Positions 17,863 through 26,191 are shown, counted from the first letter of the stretch. The stretch: DNA of 64,000 nt from Kordia sp039026955 (GCA_039026955.1 JBCCLH010000006.1:62001-126000); one strand, 5' to 3'. Notes: generated by a model not told the origin, from the letters alone. Numbers and translations are program-made.

Positions 17863-17899
17863 CTACGCAAAATAAATGCGTAGTTTCATGAAATATTTG
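17863..17899 (+). promoter_or_regulatory. Island operator/promoter c (rtcB operon)
   Basis: Perfect palindrome CTACGCA-N7-TGCGTAG at 17863-17883, 12 nt, then TTTG at 17896-17899 (AATATTTG, close to TAnnTTTG). The next gene in this direction is rtcB at 18233. The intervening ~330 nt leader holds no ORF or hairpin that I can support. Confidence 0.75.
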
Positions 17900-18232
17900 T
17901 CTCGGAATTATAAATAATACCAGTTATAATTTGAAATTACTGTAAAAGAAAATGATGATTTTTTTCTTTATTCGAGTTTCAAAAATCAAGTATAGCCGTA
18001 GCTACAGTTTCTTTTTTAAATGAAGAAGAAAGGAAAAAAGGGCATTTTATTACGGTAATTTCAGGTTGTAAATGGTATAGCGTCATTCTGAATGACAAAA
18101 CACAACTCCGTTGGTAATTAAATTCAACGGAGTTCTTAAAAAACAGGATCATGAAATGAGCTATTACAATTCTTGATACTTACTGAGATGATTATTAGCG
18201 AATTCCATCTAACTTAAAAATAAAAGAAATAG

Positions 18233-19618
18233 ATGAAAGAACATGTTCAAATTAATGGAAACACTTTAATTGATTTAGGTTTCAAACCTAAAAAATGGTT
18301 TAAAGAAGCAATTGCACACATCAATGACAATCAGTTACACACTGAGGAAATGCTTGTCTATTTGGAACAGTTCAAACTTGATCCTGAAATAGCATTGCAC
18401 GAAAAACCGATTCCATTTGCCATCAATATTGAAGCTGAAAATGAAGTAGAAGAAAGTAATGTAGAAAGTGTCATCAATACGATGAATACCCTGATGCGGA
18501 CACCAACGTTAGTCAACGGAGCTATCATGCCAGATGCCTGTCCAACTGGAGCAAAAGGTGTCATTCCTGTAGGTGGTGTGGCGGTCGCTAAAAATGCCAT
18601 TCATCCTGGAATGCATAGTGCGGATATTTGTTGTTCAGTATTGTTGACCGATCTTGGAGATGCAAATCCACAAGAAGTGTTAGATGCAGCGCATAGTGTC
18701 ACACATTTTGGTCCTGGCGGAAGATCGAGAGAAGAGCAATTTCGTTTTCCAATGGATTTATTAGCTGAGATTGAAGCAAACTCCTTTTTAAACGATCAAA
18801 AATGTATTTCTGCCGCACGTTCGCATTTGGGGACACAAGGAGATGGAAACCATTTCTTATTCGTAGGAACTTCTAAAAAAACGGGAAATACCATGATGGT
18901 CACACATCACGGAAGTAGAGGTTTTGGTGCCATCTTGTTTAAAAAAGGAATGAAAGTGGCGGAACAATTCAGAAGAGAATTATCGCCACAAACCTTAAAG
19001 CAAAATGCGTGGATTCCTTTTGATACAGAAGAAGGACAAAGCTACTGGGAAGCGTTACAGATTATTCGTAAATGGACTAAGAAGAATCACGAAGTCATTC
19101 ACGATGCAACCTTAGAAAAGTTAGGAATCGAAAAGGAAGATAGATACTGGAACGAGCATAATTTTGTGTTCAAAGATGAAGATTTATTCTACCACGCAAA
19201 AGGGGCAACACCATTAGATGCGAAGTTTATGCCAGACATCACAGGACCAAGATTGATTCCGTTAAACATGTCAGAACCTGTGTTGATTGTGGAAGGAAAA
19301 ACAACCGACTCCAACTTAGGTTTTGCGCCACACGGAGCAGGTAGAAATGTCAGCAGAACGCAACATAGAAAAAGCAAAACAGGAACGATTGAAGAAATCT
19401 TTGCAGAAGAAACCAAAGGCTTGGATGTGCGTTTCTTTTCGAATGAAATCGACATTACCGAATTGCCTTCTGCCTACAAAAATGCAGCAACCGTAAGAAA
19501 TCAAATGGAACAATTTGGTTTAGGCGAAGTCATTGATGAAGTCTTGCCGTTTGGTTGCATCATGGCAGGTGATGTATCTAAAAATGCACCTTGGAAGCGT
19601 AAAAGAAACCGAAAATAG
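18233..19618 (+). CDS. rtcB: RtcB RNA ligase
   Basis: 461 aa. RtcB joins RNA 2',3'-cyclic-phosphate or 3'-phosphate ends to 5'-OH ends using GTP and Mn2+. The active site looks complete: metal ligands Asp131 and Cys134 in SADICCSV, His207 in GDGNHF, His225 in HHGSRG, His321 in HAKGAT, and the guanylylated His367 in PHGAGRNVSRTQ. DICCSV instead of DIGCGM marks a divergent subgroup. It opens the run rtcB, DUF434-type, unknown, SDR-like, tRNA cluster A, suggesting action on cleaved tRNAs. Confidence 0.95.
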   Translation: MKEHVQINGNTLIDLGFKPKKWFKEAIAHINDNQLHTEEMLVYLEQFKLDPEIALHEKPIPFAINIEAENEVEESNVESVINTMNTLMRTPTLVNGAIMPDACPTGAKGVIPVGGVAVAKNAIHPGMHSADICCSVLLTDLGDANPQEVLDAAHSVTHFGPGGRSREEQFRFPMDLLAEIEANSFLNDQKCISAARSHLGTQGDGNHFLFVGTSKKTGNTMMVTHHGSRGFGAILFKKGMKVAEQFRRELSPQTLKQNAWIPFDTEEGQSYWEALQIIRKWTKKNHEVIHDATLEKLGIEKEDRYWNEHNFVFKDEDLFYHAKGATPLDAKFMPDITGPRLIPLNMSEPVLIVEGKTTDSNLGFAPHGAGRNVSRTQHRKSKTGTIEEIFAEETKGLDVRFFSNEIDITELPSAYKNAATVRNQMEQFGLGEVIDEVLPFGCIMAGDVSKNAPWKRKRNRK

Positions 19619-19803
19619 AGAATCTTTAAATATTTAGTAAAGAGGTTGTCTGAAAAAGATATTGAAACGTCATTCTGGACTTGATCCAGAATCTTATGAT
19701 AATTATTGCCTATTGTTATGAAAAACCGAAACCTGTACTGAATTTATTTCAGTATCAAGTTCGGTTTGACAAAATTTGCACTTTTTAGACAATCTCTTTT
19801 ATT
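19619..19803. repeat. Intergenic stretch with short hairpin repeats
   Basis: Two copies of the dispersed CTGAACTTGATTCAG-type hairpin motif: TCTGGACTTGATCCAGA near 19675 and a second, diverged one near 19735-19765. No gene seen. Confidence 0.45.
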
Positions 19804-20053
19804 AGTAATTAACGTGAGTTCGATATAACTATTCTATTAAATGTATAATGGTCAATAACTTACAGGAATTGTCAAATCGAGCATTGCTGAAAGCACCGAG
19901 CAAAGCTCACGAGATTCAATCGAAGTTTAAACTTTTATAGTGTTCTCGTGAGCTATGCTCGGTATCTACGATAATGCTCGAACTGACAAATGTTTGTTTT
20001 CCAGCAAATTAAGAGTAATTTGATGATTTCTTACGTCGAACTCACGTTAATTA
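19804..20053. repeat. Palindromic dispersed element (family B, copy 2)
   Basis: Ends TAATTAACGTGAGTTCGA and TCGAACTCACGTTAATTA are perfect inverted repeats. The interior contains GAGCATTGCTGAAAGCACC and its diverged complement. It is the best-preserved copy and lies between rtcB and the DUF434-type gene without disrupting either. Confidence 0.75.
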
Positions 20054-20093
20054 ACAAAAGATTTAAATCTTATATTAAGTGAAAAATTAAGCA

Positions 20094-20864
20094 ATGACCA
20101 CAAGAAACAGAGGAAAAGAAGGAAGCGACGATCGACTCTTTGGCGATCTCAAAATGCAAGCTAAGATGCGAGAAGCTGTCAAAGATCTATCGTATTTGTT
20201 GAGCCGAGGATTCTCTGAAAAATCGTCTTTGCCATTGGTGGGAAATCGTTACAAACTCAACACACGCCAACAACGTGCCGTACAAGGAATGAGTGAAGCA
20301 ACTCAGAAACTTGAAAAACGTGCTGCAAATTGTGTATTTCCCAACCAAATCGAAGAAAAGGAAGTCATGCTCGATGGTTTTAATGTGTTGATCATGTTGG
20401 AAAGTGCTTTATCGGGCGCGTATCTTTTCAAAGGATTGGATGGTTGCTATCGCGATTTATCAAGCGTACATGGAACCTATAAAAAAGTAAAACAAACGCC
20501 AGAAGCTATTCAGTTAATTGCTAACTTTCTACAAGAAAACAAAGTCAAAAAGGCAACGTGGATTTTCGACAAACCTGTTTCCAATAGTGGTCGATTAAAA
20601 ACAATGCTACGTGAATTCGCGGAGGAACACAATTACAATTGGGAAGTTATTTTAGACAACAATCCTGATAAGTTGATTGCGGAAAGTGGAAAAGTCGCTA
20701 TCAGTTCCGATGCTTGGGTTTTAGACAATTCCACAGTTTGGTGCAATATGGTTCGATGTATTGTTGATGAGCATATTTCGCAGAAAAATGTCATAGAAAG
20801 CAAGATACGTCATGCTGAACTTGATTCAGCATCTCAAAAAAAGAATGAAAGGAATACAAATTGA
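20094..20864 (+). CDS. DUF434-type protein with PIN/NYN-like C-terminal half
   Basis: 256 aa. The N-terminal ~85 residues (DLSYLLSRGFSEKSSLPLVG, KLNTRQQRAV) match DUF434. The rest starts MLDGFNVLIMLESAL and continues with TWIFDKPVSNSGRLKTML and VAISSDAWVLDN, which keep the scattered Asp residues expected of a PIN/NYN-type nuclease core; that assignment is inference. Last codons (RHAELDSASQ) are encoded by a dispersed CATGCTGAACTTGATTCAG repeat, so the native C terminus was probably a little shorter or different. Likely co-transcribed with rtcB. Confidence 0.75.
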   Translation: MTTRNRGKEGSDDRLFGDLKMQAKMREAVKDLSYLLSRGFSEKSSLPLVGNRYKLNTRQQRAVQGMSEATQKLEKRAANCVFPNQIEEKEVMLDGFNVLIMLESALSGAYLFKGLDGCYRDLSSVHGTYKKVKQTPEAIQLIANFLQENKVKKATWIFDKPVSNSGRLKTMLREFAEEHNYNWEVILDNNPDKLIAESGKVAISSDAWVLDNSTVWCNMVRCIVDEHISQKNVIESKIRHAELDSASQKKNERNTN

Positions 20865-20900
20865 ATATCCTATATACCAGACAATTTTGGTTGGACAAAA

Positions 20901-21611
20901 ATGAATAATTTACGAAACATAGCATACACCTGTAAAAGCTTCCTTTCCGAAGATTGGAAAGCCACATACAGCACGTTTTTACAGCACGAACATTTGTCTG
21001 TATTAGCGTACCGCGTGTATGCGTTGTATGAAAATGATACCGTAAAGTTTCACGGAAAACCGAATTTTGAAGAGGAAATCATTCCGAATCTCAAAGAAGC
21101 ATTCGCGATTTTTAAAGAACAATTCAAAATCTTAAAAAAGTATAATTTTGAAGCGAATAAATTGACGCGTAAGGCTTTTGCCACTGCCGTAGAAGAAACG
21201 CACTTTGCACACATTTTGATACTTTCTGGACAGCGATTGACCTCAGCGAGTTTGCAAGATGCATCTGCAATTCCGCCATTACAACACGAATTGATGCAAT
21301 GCAGTTTTGAAGCACACAACGATCAAATTTCCAAAGCAGTTCGCGCTTGGGAAAAACACGCCCAACGCTCAACGGAAAGTTTCTGGGGAAAGGTAAAAGG
21401 AAGTTCCCAAGAAAAAGAACAAAATGTACAACACTTGATAAAATATATCCTCAAACACAAAACGTGGTGGAATGTATTTACACATTACAAACACGATATT
21501 GTATACGAGGTTCGCATTGCAAGCGGACACGGAATTCGCTGGAAAAAAGATACCTTAGAACTGATAGGATTTTTGGAACCTTTTAAAAATTACGATTATG
21601 AAAGAGAATAA
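20901..21611 (+). CDS. Unknown protein of the rtcB operon
   Basis: 236 aa, largely alpha-helical, with conserved-looking Trp/His/Lys patches (EDWKATYSTFLQHEH, AFATAVEETHFAHILIL, HKTWWNVFTHYKHDIVYEV). No signal peptide, membrane segment or known motif. Its end overlaps the next gene by 14 bp, so it is translationally coupled to the SDR-like protein. I do not recognise the family. Confidence 0.7.
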   Translation: MNNLRNIAYTCKSFLSEDWKATYSTFLQHEHLSVLAYRVYALYENDTVKFHGKPNFEEEIIPNLKEAFAIFKEQFKILKKYNFEANKLTRKAFATAVEETHFAHILILSGQRLTSASLQDASAIPPLQHELMQCSFEAHNDQISKAVRAWEKHAQRSTESFWGKVKGSSQEKEQNVQHLIKYILKHKTWWNVFTHYKHDIVYEVRIASGHGIRWKKDTLELIGFLEPFKNYDYERE

Positions 21612-22965
21612 AGAGACATATAATTTTTCACAACAAGAATGGGAAACCTGCTTAAAAGTGTTGCATGCGCTGAAGAAAAATCCTTTGGAAAATCCAGACA
21701 ATCAGCAATTTGGAACATTGATTACGAAGATTCATTCCAAAGCTAAAAAAACGAATCGTAAACAAAGTTATACTGCGAAAAAGCAAGAAGATTTACAAAC
21801 AACACTGAATAGTGAAATCTCTAAAAATGCTCTAGAAAATACCACAGTGTACAGTGACAATAACAAAAAGGCACAATCATACACCAAGTTGAATGTTCCT
21901 AAAAATTGTTATAGTTGTAATGCATCATACACGTTGGCACATTCATTTTACAATCGACTGTGTCCAGATTGTGCAGAACGCAATTATGACAATCGTTTCA
22001 AGACATTGGATGTATCTAGTAGAAAAGTCATTCTCACAGGTGGACGCGTAAAAATTGGCTATGCCACTGCGTTGAAAATGTTGCGTTTTCAGGCACATGT
22101 TACTGTGACTACACGTTTTCCAGCAATCGCTTTGGTACAATTTCAACAAGAAGAAGATTATGCAGATTGGGCAGCTAATTTAGTCGTATACGGATTGGAT
22201 TTACGAAATTTAAAATCGGTTGAAAATTTTATCCATTATTATAAAAGCACACACGAAACGCTAGACATTCTTATCAACAATGCTGCGCAAACCATCAAAT
22301 ACACAGATGAGTATTACACACCTTTAATTTCCAAAGAGCAGCAATTGGCACTTGGATTTTCAGGGCAGCAAAATTTAATTACGAATGAAACGCCTGTCGC
22401 GAATGTAAAACTCTTGGAAAATCATGTTGAAAAAAGCTATTTAGAACTGAATCGTTTTGGGCAACCTGTAGACAATCGCACGAAGAATAGTTGGAATGCG
22501 ACGTTGGAAGAAATTTCCATGCAGGAATTGATTGAAGTAAATTTAATCAATCAGATTTCACCGTATTTTCTAATCAAAGAATTGTTGCCTTTGTTGAAAC
22601 GATCTTCTTTTCCAAAAAAACACATCATCAACGTAACGTCTTCGGAAGGACAATTCAGTTACGGCAATAAAACCATGTTCCATCCACACACAAATATGAC
22701 CAAAGCGGCGTTGAATATGATGACACGAACTTCTGCGGTAGCATTTGAAAAAGATGGAATCTACATGAATGCAGTCGATGTCGGTTGGGTTTCTACAGGA
22801 GCAAAAGAAACCTTGCGCAAACAACAATTTGAAAAAGGATACATTCCGCCGCTCGATCCTGTAGATGGCGCCGCGCGAATCGTTCATCCCATCTATGAAA
22901 ATGAACAAAACAATACTATCTTTACAGGAAAGTTATTAAAAAACTACAGGATTGAAGATTGGTAA
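21598..22965 (+). CDS. Zinc-ribbon SDR-like protein
   Basis: 455 aa in three parts: a basic, low-complexity N terminus (1-95); a CxxC...CxxC zinc ribbon (CYSC near 102, CPDC near 121); and a short-chain dehydrogenase Rossmann domain from about 138 (VILTGGRVKIGYATALKML, ILINNAAQT, INVTSSEGQF). The catalytic Tyr of YxxxK seems to be Thr (TNMTK), and the glycine motif is altered (TGGRVKIG), so classical oxidoreductase activity is doubtful. It may bind NAD(P) or RNA instead. It is directly upstream of tRNA cluster A in the rtcB operon. Confidence 0.75.
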   Translation: MKENKETYNFSQQEWETCLKVLHALKKNPLENPDNQQFGTLITKIHSKAKKTNRKQSYTAKKQEDLQTTLNSEISKNALENTTVYSDNNKKAQSYTKLNVPKNCYSCNASYTLAHSFYNRLCPDCAERNYDNRFKTLDVSSRKVILTGGRVKIGYATALKMLRFQAHVTVTTRFPAIALVQFQQEEDYADWAANLVVYGLDLRNLKSVENFIHYYKSTHETLDILINNAAQTIKYTDEYYTPLISKEQQLALGFSGQQNLITNETPVANVKLLENHVEKSYLELNRFGQPVDNRTKNSWNATLEEISMQELIEVNLINQISPYFLIKELLPLLKRSSFPKKHIINVTSSEGQFSYGNKTMFHPHTNMTKAALNMMTRTSAVAFEKDGIYMNAVDVGWVSTGAKETLRKQQFEKGYIPPLDPVDGAARIVHPIYENEQNNTIFTGKLLKNYRIEDW

Positions 22966-22984
22966 CAAAAATAGATAAAGACAT

Positions 22985-23070
22985 GCAAAGACTGGTGGTT
23001 TAATGGAAGAACACCTGTAAACAGACATTTTATTTCGGAGGTGCGAGTTCGACTCTCGCTCAGTCTTTGT
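22985..23070 (+). tRNA. tRNA-like A1, enlarged anticodon arm, 11-bp stem
   Basis: Acceptor AGACTGG/TCAGTCT (22989-22995 with 23060-23066) is lengthened by four pairs (GCAA with TTGT), so the 73-76 positions are base-paired. D arm GTTTAATGGAAGAAC and T arm GCGAG-TTCGACT-CTCGC are clear. The anticodon arm is 25 nt instead of 17 and has no readable anticodon. Transcribed with the SDR-like gene. Confidence 0.7.
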
Positions 23071-23095
23071 CTAGAAATTAAAAATATAAAAATAC

Positions 23096-23174
23096 GTAAA
23101 GGTTGATGGTTCAATTGGAAGAACACCAGGCCTCATATCCGGAGGTACGAGTTCAAGTCTCGTTCAACCTTTAC
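23096..23174 (+). tRNA. tRNA-like A2, 11-bp stem
   Basis: GTAAAGGTTGA pairs perfectly with TCAACCTTTAC (11 bp). T arm ACGAG-TTCAAGT-CTCGT. The anticodon stem is imperfect: a 7-nt loop reads CCTCATA (formally TCA with C33), while a one-base shift would give CAT (Met). Identity unresolved. Confidence 0.7.
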
Positions 23175-23182
23175 ACCTAAAT

Positions 23183-23261
23183 GGCAGCGGTAGTAGCTCA
23201 ACTGGAAGAGTGCCTGACCGTCACTCAGGATGTGCGGGTTCGAGTCTCGCCTACCGTTGCC
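23183..23261 (+). tRNA. tRNA-like A3, Asp-type anticodon GTC, 11-bp stem
   Basis: GGCAGCGGTAG pairs with CTACCGTTGCC (11 bp, one G-U). Anticodon arm CCTGA-CCGTCAC-TCAGG gives GTC (Asp), but position 33 is C rather than the near-universal U. T arm GCGGG-TTCGAGT-CTCGC. Confidence 0.75.
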
Positions 23262-23297
23262 TAACCATTTTTAGCTTAAAATATTTTAAAAATACAA

Positions 23298-23335
23298 CTA
23301 CGTAATATCATTGCGTAATTGTATTAGAAATTTAC
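23298..23335 (+). promoter_or_regulatory. Island operator/promoter d (LRR gene)
   Basis: CTACGTA-N7-TGCGTAA at 23298-23318, 12 nt, then TTTAC at 23331. The -7 box is weaker than in the other copies. The LRR gene starts 16 bp further on. Confidence 0.65.
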
Positions 23336-23350
23336 GCTAAACTAATACGC

Positions 23351-25069
23351 ATGGAATCTATAGCGCATCGCATACAAGAATTAGCTTCTTTATTAAAAAT
23401 TGAAGAAGATCCAAGCTTTTTTATTGACTTTGAGATTACAGAAGGAAATGAAAAAGTATTGGAATTGTATGATTCCGAATTTATGGAATTTCCAAATCGC
23501 AATGGTGATTTCAGTTTTTTAGCAAAATTTAATGAGATCGACGCAATTCGATTTGATATAGATCAAGAAATATACTTACACTCTCTAAATGATTGTTACT
23601 TTTTGGAAAGAATTACTATCGACACGGCTGTTGTTAGGGTAGATGCATCTATTTCTTTACCGAACTTGAAAATGCTTCGTTTTGAGAATAATTCGTATAT
23701 AAAGACAGAGTCTCTAAATTTCTTAGCACAAATTCCAAATTTAGAAGCGCTTCAGTACAACTTTAATCTAAATACGGTTCGAGATATTGACGTAGTAGCA
23801 CAACTCCAAAAGCTTACAATGCTTGCGTTCATTAATGGCACATTTTCATCCATAGATAGTATTTCCAAACTTACGCAACTACAACAATTACAACTTTATA
23901 ATTGTAAAAACATTACAGATTTTAGCGCACTACAAAATTTAAAAAAACTCACGCATCTTACCCTACATGCTTGTAACTTTAATGACACGAGCGTACTTTC
24001 CAATTTTAAAAATCTTGAATCACTATCGATAATTGCTACTGAAATAGAAGAGATTCACGAACTTAGAAGTCTCTCAAAATTAAAAGTGCTCAATCTGATT
24101 CAAAATAAATTCAAAAATATTGATGAAATTGTAGCGATTCCTGAACTTCTCAATCTCAATGTCAGCAAAAATGAAATCACTGAGATCCCAAAATTGAAGG
24201 ATTCCAAAATTGTGTATGCAGATTTCTCTAACAATTCAATTACTTCTATTGAAAATCTGGTAGAAAATGATCATATGCAAAACTTGAATATTGCCAACAA
24301 TCAAGTAAAAAACATCGCTCGATTGCCAAAAAATTTGGTGCATTTATATGCCAATGATAATCCGATTGAAGCATTACATGCTCGTGATTGCCACAAATTA
24401 TCTAGTATTCACTGTGAAAATCATTCCATTAAAGAGCCTGAAAATCTCTCGATTAATGGTGATACACTACAATACATAAATCTAAAACATAAAAATTTGT
24501 CTTCTCTTTTCGCTGAAGAATATTATAAAAGTGGTCCGCCAGAAAAGAAATTCTATCATTTATTTAAAAAACTCGGAGATCAGCTTTTTAAAAAGCGATT
24601 ATTTGAGCAAGCTTATAAAAGCTATGAAAAATCGATCCATTTAAAAACGATTCTTGCATGTCGCAAAATTGAACAAGAACTCCAGGAACAAACTGCTCCT
24701 TCGTTTGGCGCCATATCCTATTGGATTGACATATTTATGAAAATTAAAAAAGAGAACGATCGTACTTATGATTTAGTTGGAAATAAAAAAATGCTAGATC
24801 ACATATCAGATTTCATTGTGTTTAAAATAAAAAATGCCAAAATTTCTGAAGCGGAGCAAAAAGAGTTGTATTATAAACTATTATATAAAGTATATCCAAC
24901 TCCGAGTGTGAAAACGGAAAGTCTAAAAAGTCATTCTAAAACCAATCTTAGGGAGAAATCGAAGAATGATCGTTTTATAAAAAATGTAGCACGCTTTTTT
25001 TGGATGATTGGAATTGTAACTTTTCTAATCATGCTATTTACACTTATAAAGGTGTTTTTATTTCGCTAA
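23351..25069 (+). CDS. Leucine-rich-repeat protein with C-terminal membrane anchor
   Basis: 572 aa. About ten leucine-rich repeats span residues ~100-390 (LTQLQQLQLYNCKNITDFSAL, LKKLTHLTLHACNF, LSKLKVLNLIQNKFKNI). A TPR-like helical segment follows (FKKLGDQLFKKRLFEQAYKSYEKSI, ~400-430), and one transmembrane helix lies at the very end (FWMIGIVTFLIMLFTLI). There is no signal peptide, so the LRRs face the cytosol. It sits between tRNA clusters A and B under operator d. A sensor or partner-recruiting role at the membrane is possible but unproven. Confidence 0.8.
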   Translation: MESIAHRIQELASLLKIEEDPSFFIDFEITEGNEKVLELYDSEFMEFPNRNGDFSFLAKFNEIDAIRFDIDQEIYLHSLNDCYFLERITIDTAVVRVDASISLPNLKMLRFENNSYIKTESLNFLAQIPNLEALQYNFNLNTVRDIDVVAQLQKLTMLAFINGTFSSIDSISKLTQLQQLQLYNCKNITDFSALQNLKKLTHLTLHACNFNDTSVLSNFKNLESLSIIATEIEEIHELRSLSKLKVLNLIQNKFKNIDEIVAIPELLNLNVSKNEITEIPKLKDSKIVYADFSNNSITSIENLVENDHMQNLNIANNQVKNIARLPKNLVHLYANDNPIEALHARDCHKLSSIHCENHSIKEPENLSINGDTLQYINLKHKNLSSLFAEEYYKSGPPEKKFYHLFKKLGDQLFKKRLFEQAYKSYEKSIHLKTILACRKIEQELQEQTAPSFGAISYWIDIFMKIKKENDRTYDLVGNKKMLDHISDFIVFKIKNAKISEAEQKELYYKLLYKVYPTPSVKTESLKSHSKTNLREKSKNDRFIKNVARFFWMIGIVTFLIMLFTLIKVFLFR

Positions 25070-25144
25070 ATAATAATAGAACAATTATAAATAAGACGTT
25101 GCATTTGGAAGAAACCCTATAAAAACCACATATTTGCATCACCA

Positions 25145-25255
25145 ATGACAAGATATTATTTACATATAGCCTCTATTTGCCTGAAAAGTCAGGACACAAA
25201 CCACGGGATGGTTGAACCATTTTGGCGAAAACAGACGCTTTATGAAGATTTTTAA
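25145..25255 (+). CDS. Small ORF 1 of the array (36 aa)
   Basis: Starts 9 nt after a CATATTTGCA -7-like box and ends 45 bp before a strong terminator. The product begins MTRYYLHIASICLKS and ends FWRKQTLYEDF. It loosely resembles small ORF 2 at 25585 in both halves. Alternatively, the segment is a structured RNA (CCTGAAAAGTCAGG and ATGGTTGAACCAT hairpins). Confidence 0.4.
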   Translation: MTRYYLHIASICLKSQDTNHGMVEPFWRKQTLYEDF

Positions 25256-25300
25256 GAGTGAATTATACTATGAAATAACACTAAAATTATATAATCAGTA

Positions 25301-25331
25301 AAGCGTCCAAGGAATTGGGCGCTTTTTTTAT
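25301..25331 (+). terminator. Terminator after small ORF 1
   Basis: AAGCGTCCAA-GGAA-TTGGGCGCTT stem (one G-U) with a T7 tail. Confidence 0.85.
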
Positions 25332-25584
25332 GAAAAAAATTAAAAAATGTTCGTCGCATAATCAAATAGAAAATACTAAGCATTGAAACAAGAAGCAATT
25401 GAGAGACAGACAGTTGTCAAAAAGTTCAATATCCGTTACCTAACGGACAGGGTCTCCTATCTCCAAAATTAAGAATAACTAATTGATTATCAATAAAATA
25501 AATTCAAAAAAAGTTTGCGTATTCAAAAAATCGTTTTCATATTTGCAACGTCAAAAACAAAAAAGACATCATAAAAAATAGATC

Positions 25585-25725
25585 ATGAAATTTAATATAC
25601 ATCACATATCCGCCTTAGCAAATATTCTCCGATCGCCGGAAAGTTGCAGACTGTTTATTTGGGAACAGAAGGGAGATTTTATGTATAGAAAAAAATGGGA
25701 GTATTATAAAGATATGTTACTATGA
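25585..25725 (+). CDS. Small ORF 2 of the array (46 aa)
   Basis: Preceded by a CATATTTGCA box about 38 nt upstream and followed 25 bp later by a terminator. The product begins MKFNIHHISALANILRS and ends MYRKKWEYYKDMLL; the end resembles that of small ORF 1. Basic and aromatic-rich. No family recognised; expression is inferred only from the flanking signals. Confidence 0.45.
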   Translation: MKFNIHHISALANILRSPESCRLFIWEQKGDFMYRKKWEYYKDMLL

Positions 25726-25750
25726 CTGTAACTATATAGAAACTTTATAA

Positions 25751-25781
25751 AAGCATCTCCCAAAAAAGAGATGCTTTTTTT
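25751..25781 (+). terminator. Terminator after small ORF 2
   Basis: AAGCATCTC / GAGATGCTT stem with an 8-nt loop and a T7 tail, 22 bp before the first tRNA of cluster B. Confidence 0.85.
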
Positions 25782-25803
25782 ATGGTTCATATTTTACAAA
25801 AAT

Positions 25804-25927
25804 TGATGCATAGCTTAGTTGGCAGCCCAGGGGCGCTTCTAACGTCAAGGTCGTGAGTTCGAAATTTTTAATTCACGAACTCCTTACTAAAAAATAAGCT
25901 AGTAGTGAGCTAATCTCGCTGCATCAA
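25804..25927 (+). tRNA. tRNA-Arg (TCT) with ~50-nt T-loop insertion
   Basis: Acceptor TGATGCA/TGCATCA, D arm AGCTTAGTTGGCAGC, anticodon loop CTTCTAA (TCT). The T stem GTGAG/CTCGC encloses 57 nt instead of 7. The loop begins TTCGAA and ends TAAT. GTGAG is repeated at 25905 just before the 3' part, and GAGTTCG/CGAACTC can form an internal hairpin. Confidence 0.75.
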
Positions 25928-25930
25928 CAA

Positions 25931-26013
25931 AAGGAAGAGCAAAGACTTGTTAAGTCTAGGGTTGTGGAGCCTGTGCTGAACTTGATTCAGTATTCGAATC
26001 CTACCAATATCGC
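25931..26013 (+). pseudogene. tRNA-Asn (GTT) remnant with repeat insertion
   Basis: Anticodon arm AAGAC-TTGTTAA-GTCTA (GTT, Asn) and a T loop TTCGAAT are clear. The 5' acceptor strand and half of the D arm are missing (only GGAAGAGC remains), and a CTGTGCTGAACTTGATTCAG repeat interrupts the 5' side of the T arm. Confidence 0.6.
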
Positions 26014-26016
26014 AAT

Positions 26017-26143
26017 GACAAGGTGGCTGAATGGTGAAAGCAACAGTCTGCAAAACTATTTTTTATGAGTTCGAAATGCCGTGCATTCACGAATTCCGAT
26101 TTAAGAAAAATAAAAAATATATGAGCTAATCTCATCCTTGTCT
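26017..26143 (+). tRNA. tRNA-Cys (GCA) with ~50-nt T-loop insertion
   Basis: Acceptor GACAAGG/CCTTGTC, D arm GGCTGAATGGTGAAAGC, anticodon loop CTGCAAA (GCA). T stem ATGAG/CTCAT encloses a large insertion homologous to the one in the Arg gene: it starts TTCGAAAT, contains ATTCACGAA, and ends with a second ATGAG followed by CTAAT. Confidence 0.75.
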
Positions 26144-26191
26144 CAATGATTCCATAATGTCAAATTTATTTGAATGATATGTAATTTATTT

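Noticed and set aside
17900..18232. Possible riboswitch or small RNA in the rtcB leader
   Set aside because: I could not find a conserved fold or convincing hairpin; only its unusual length is clear.
25804..26143. Group I or group II introns in the tRNA T loops
   Set aside because: Insertions are only about 50 nt and lack the conserved cores of self-splicing introns.
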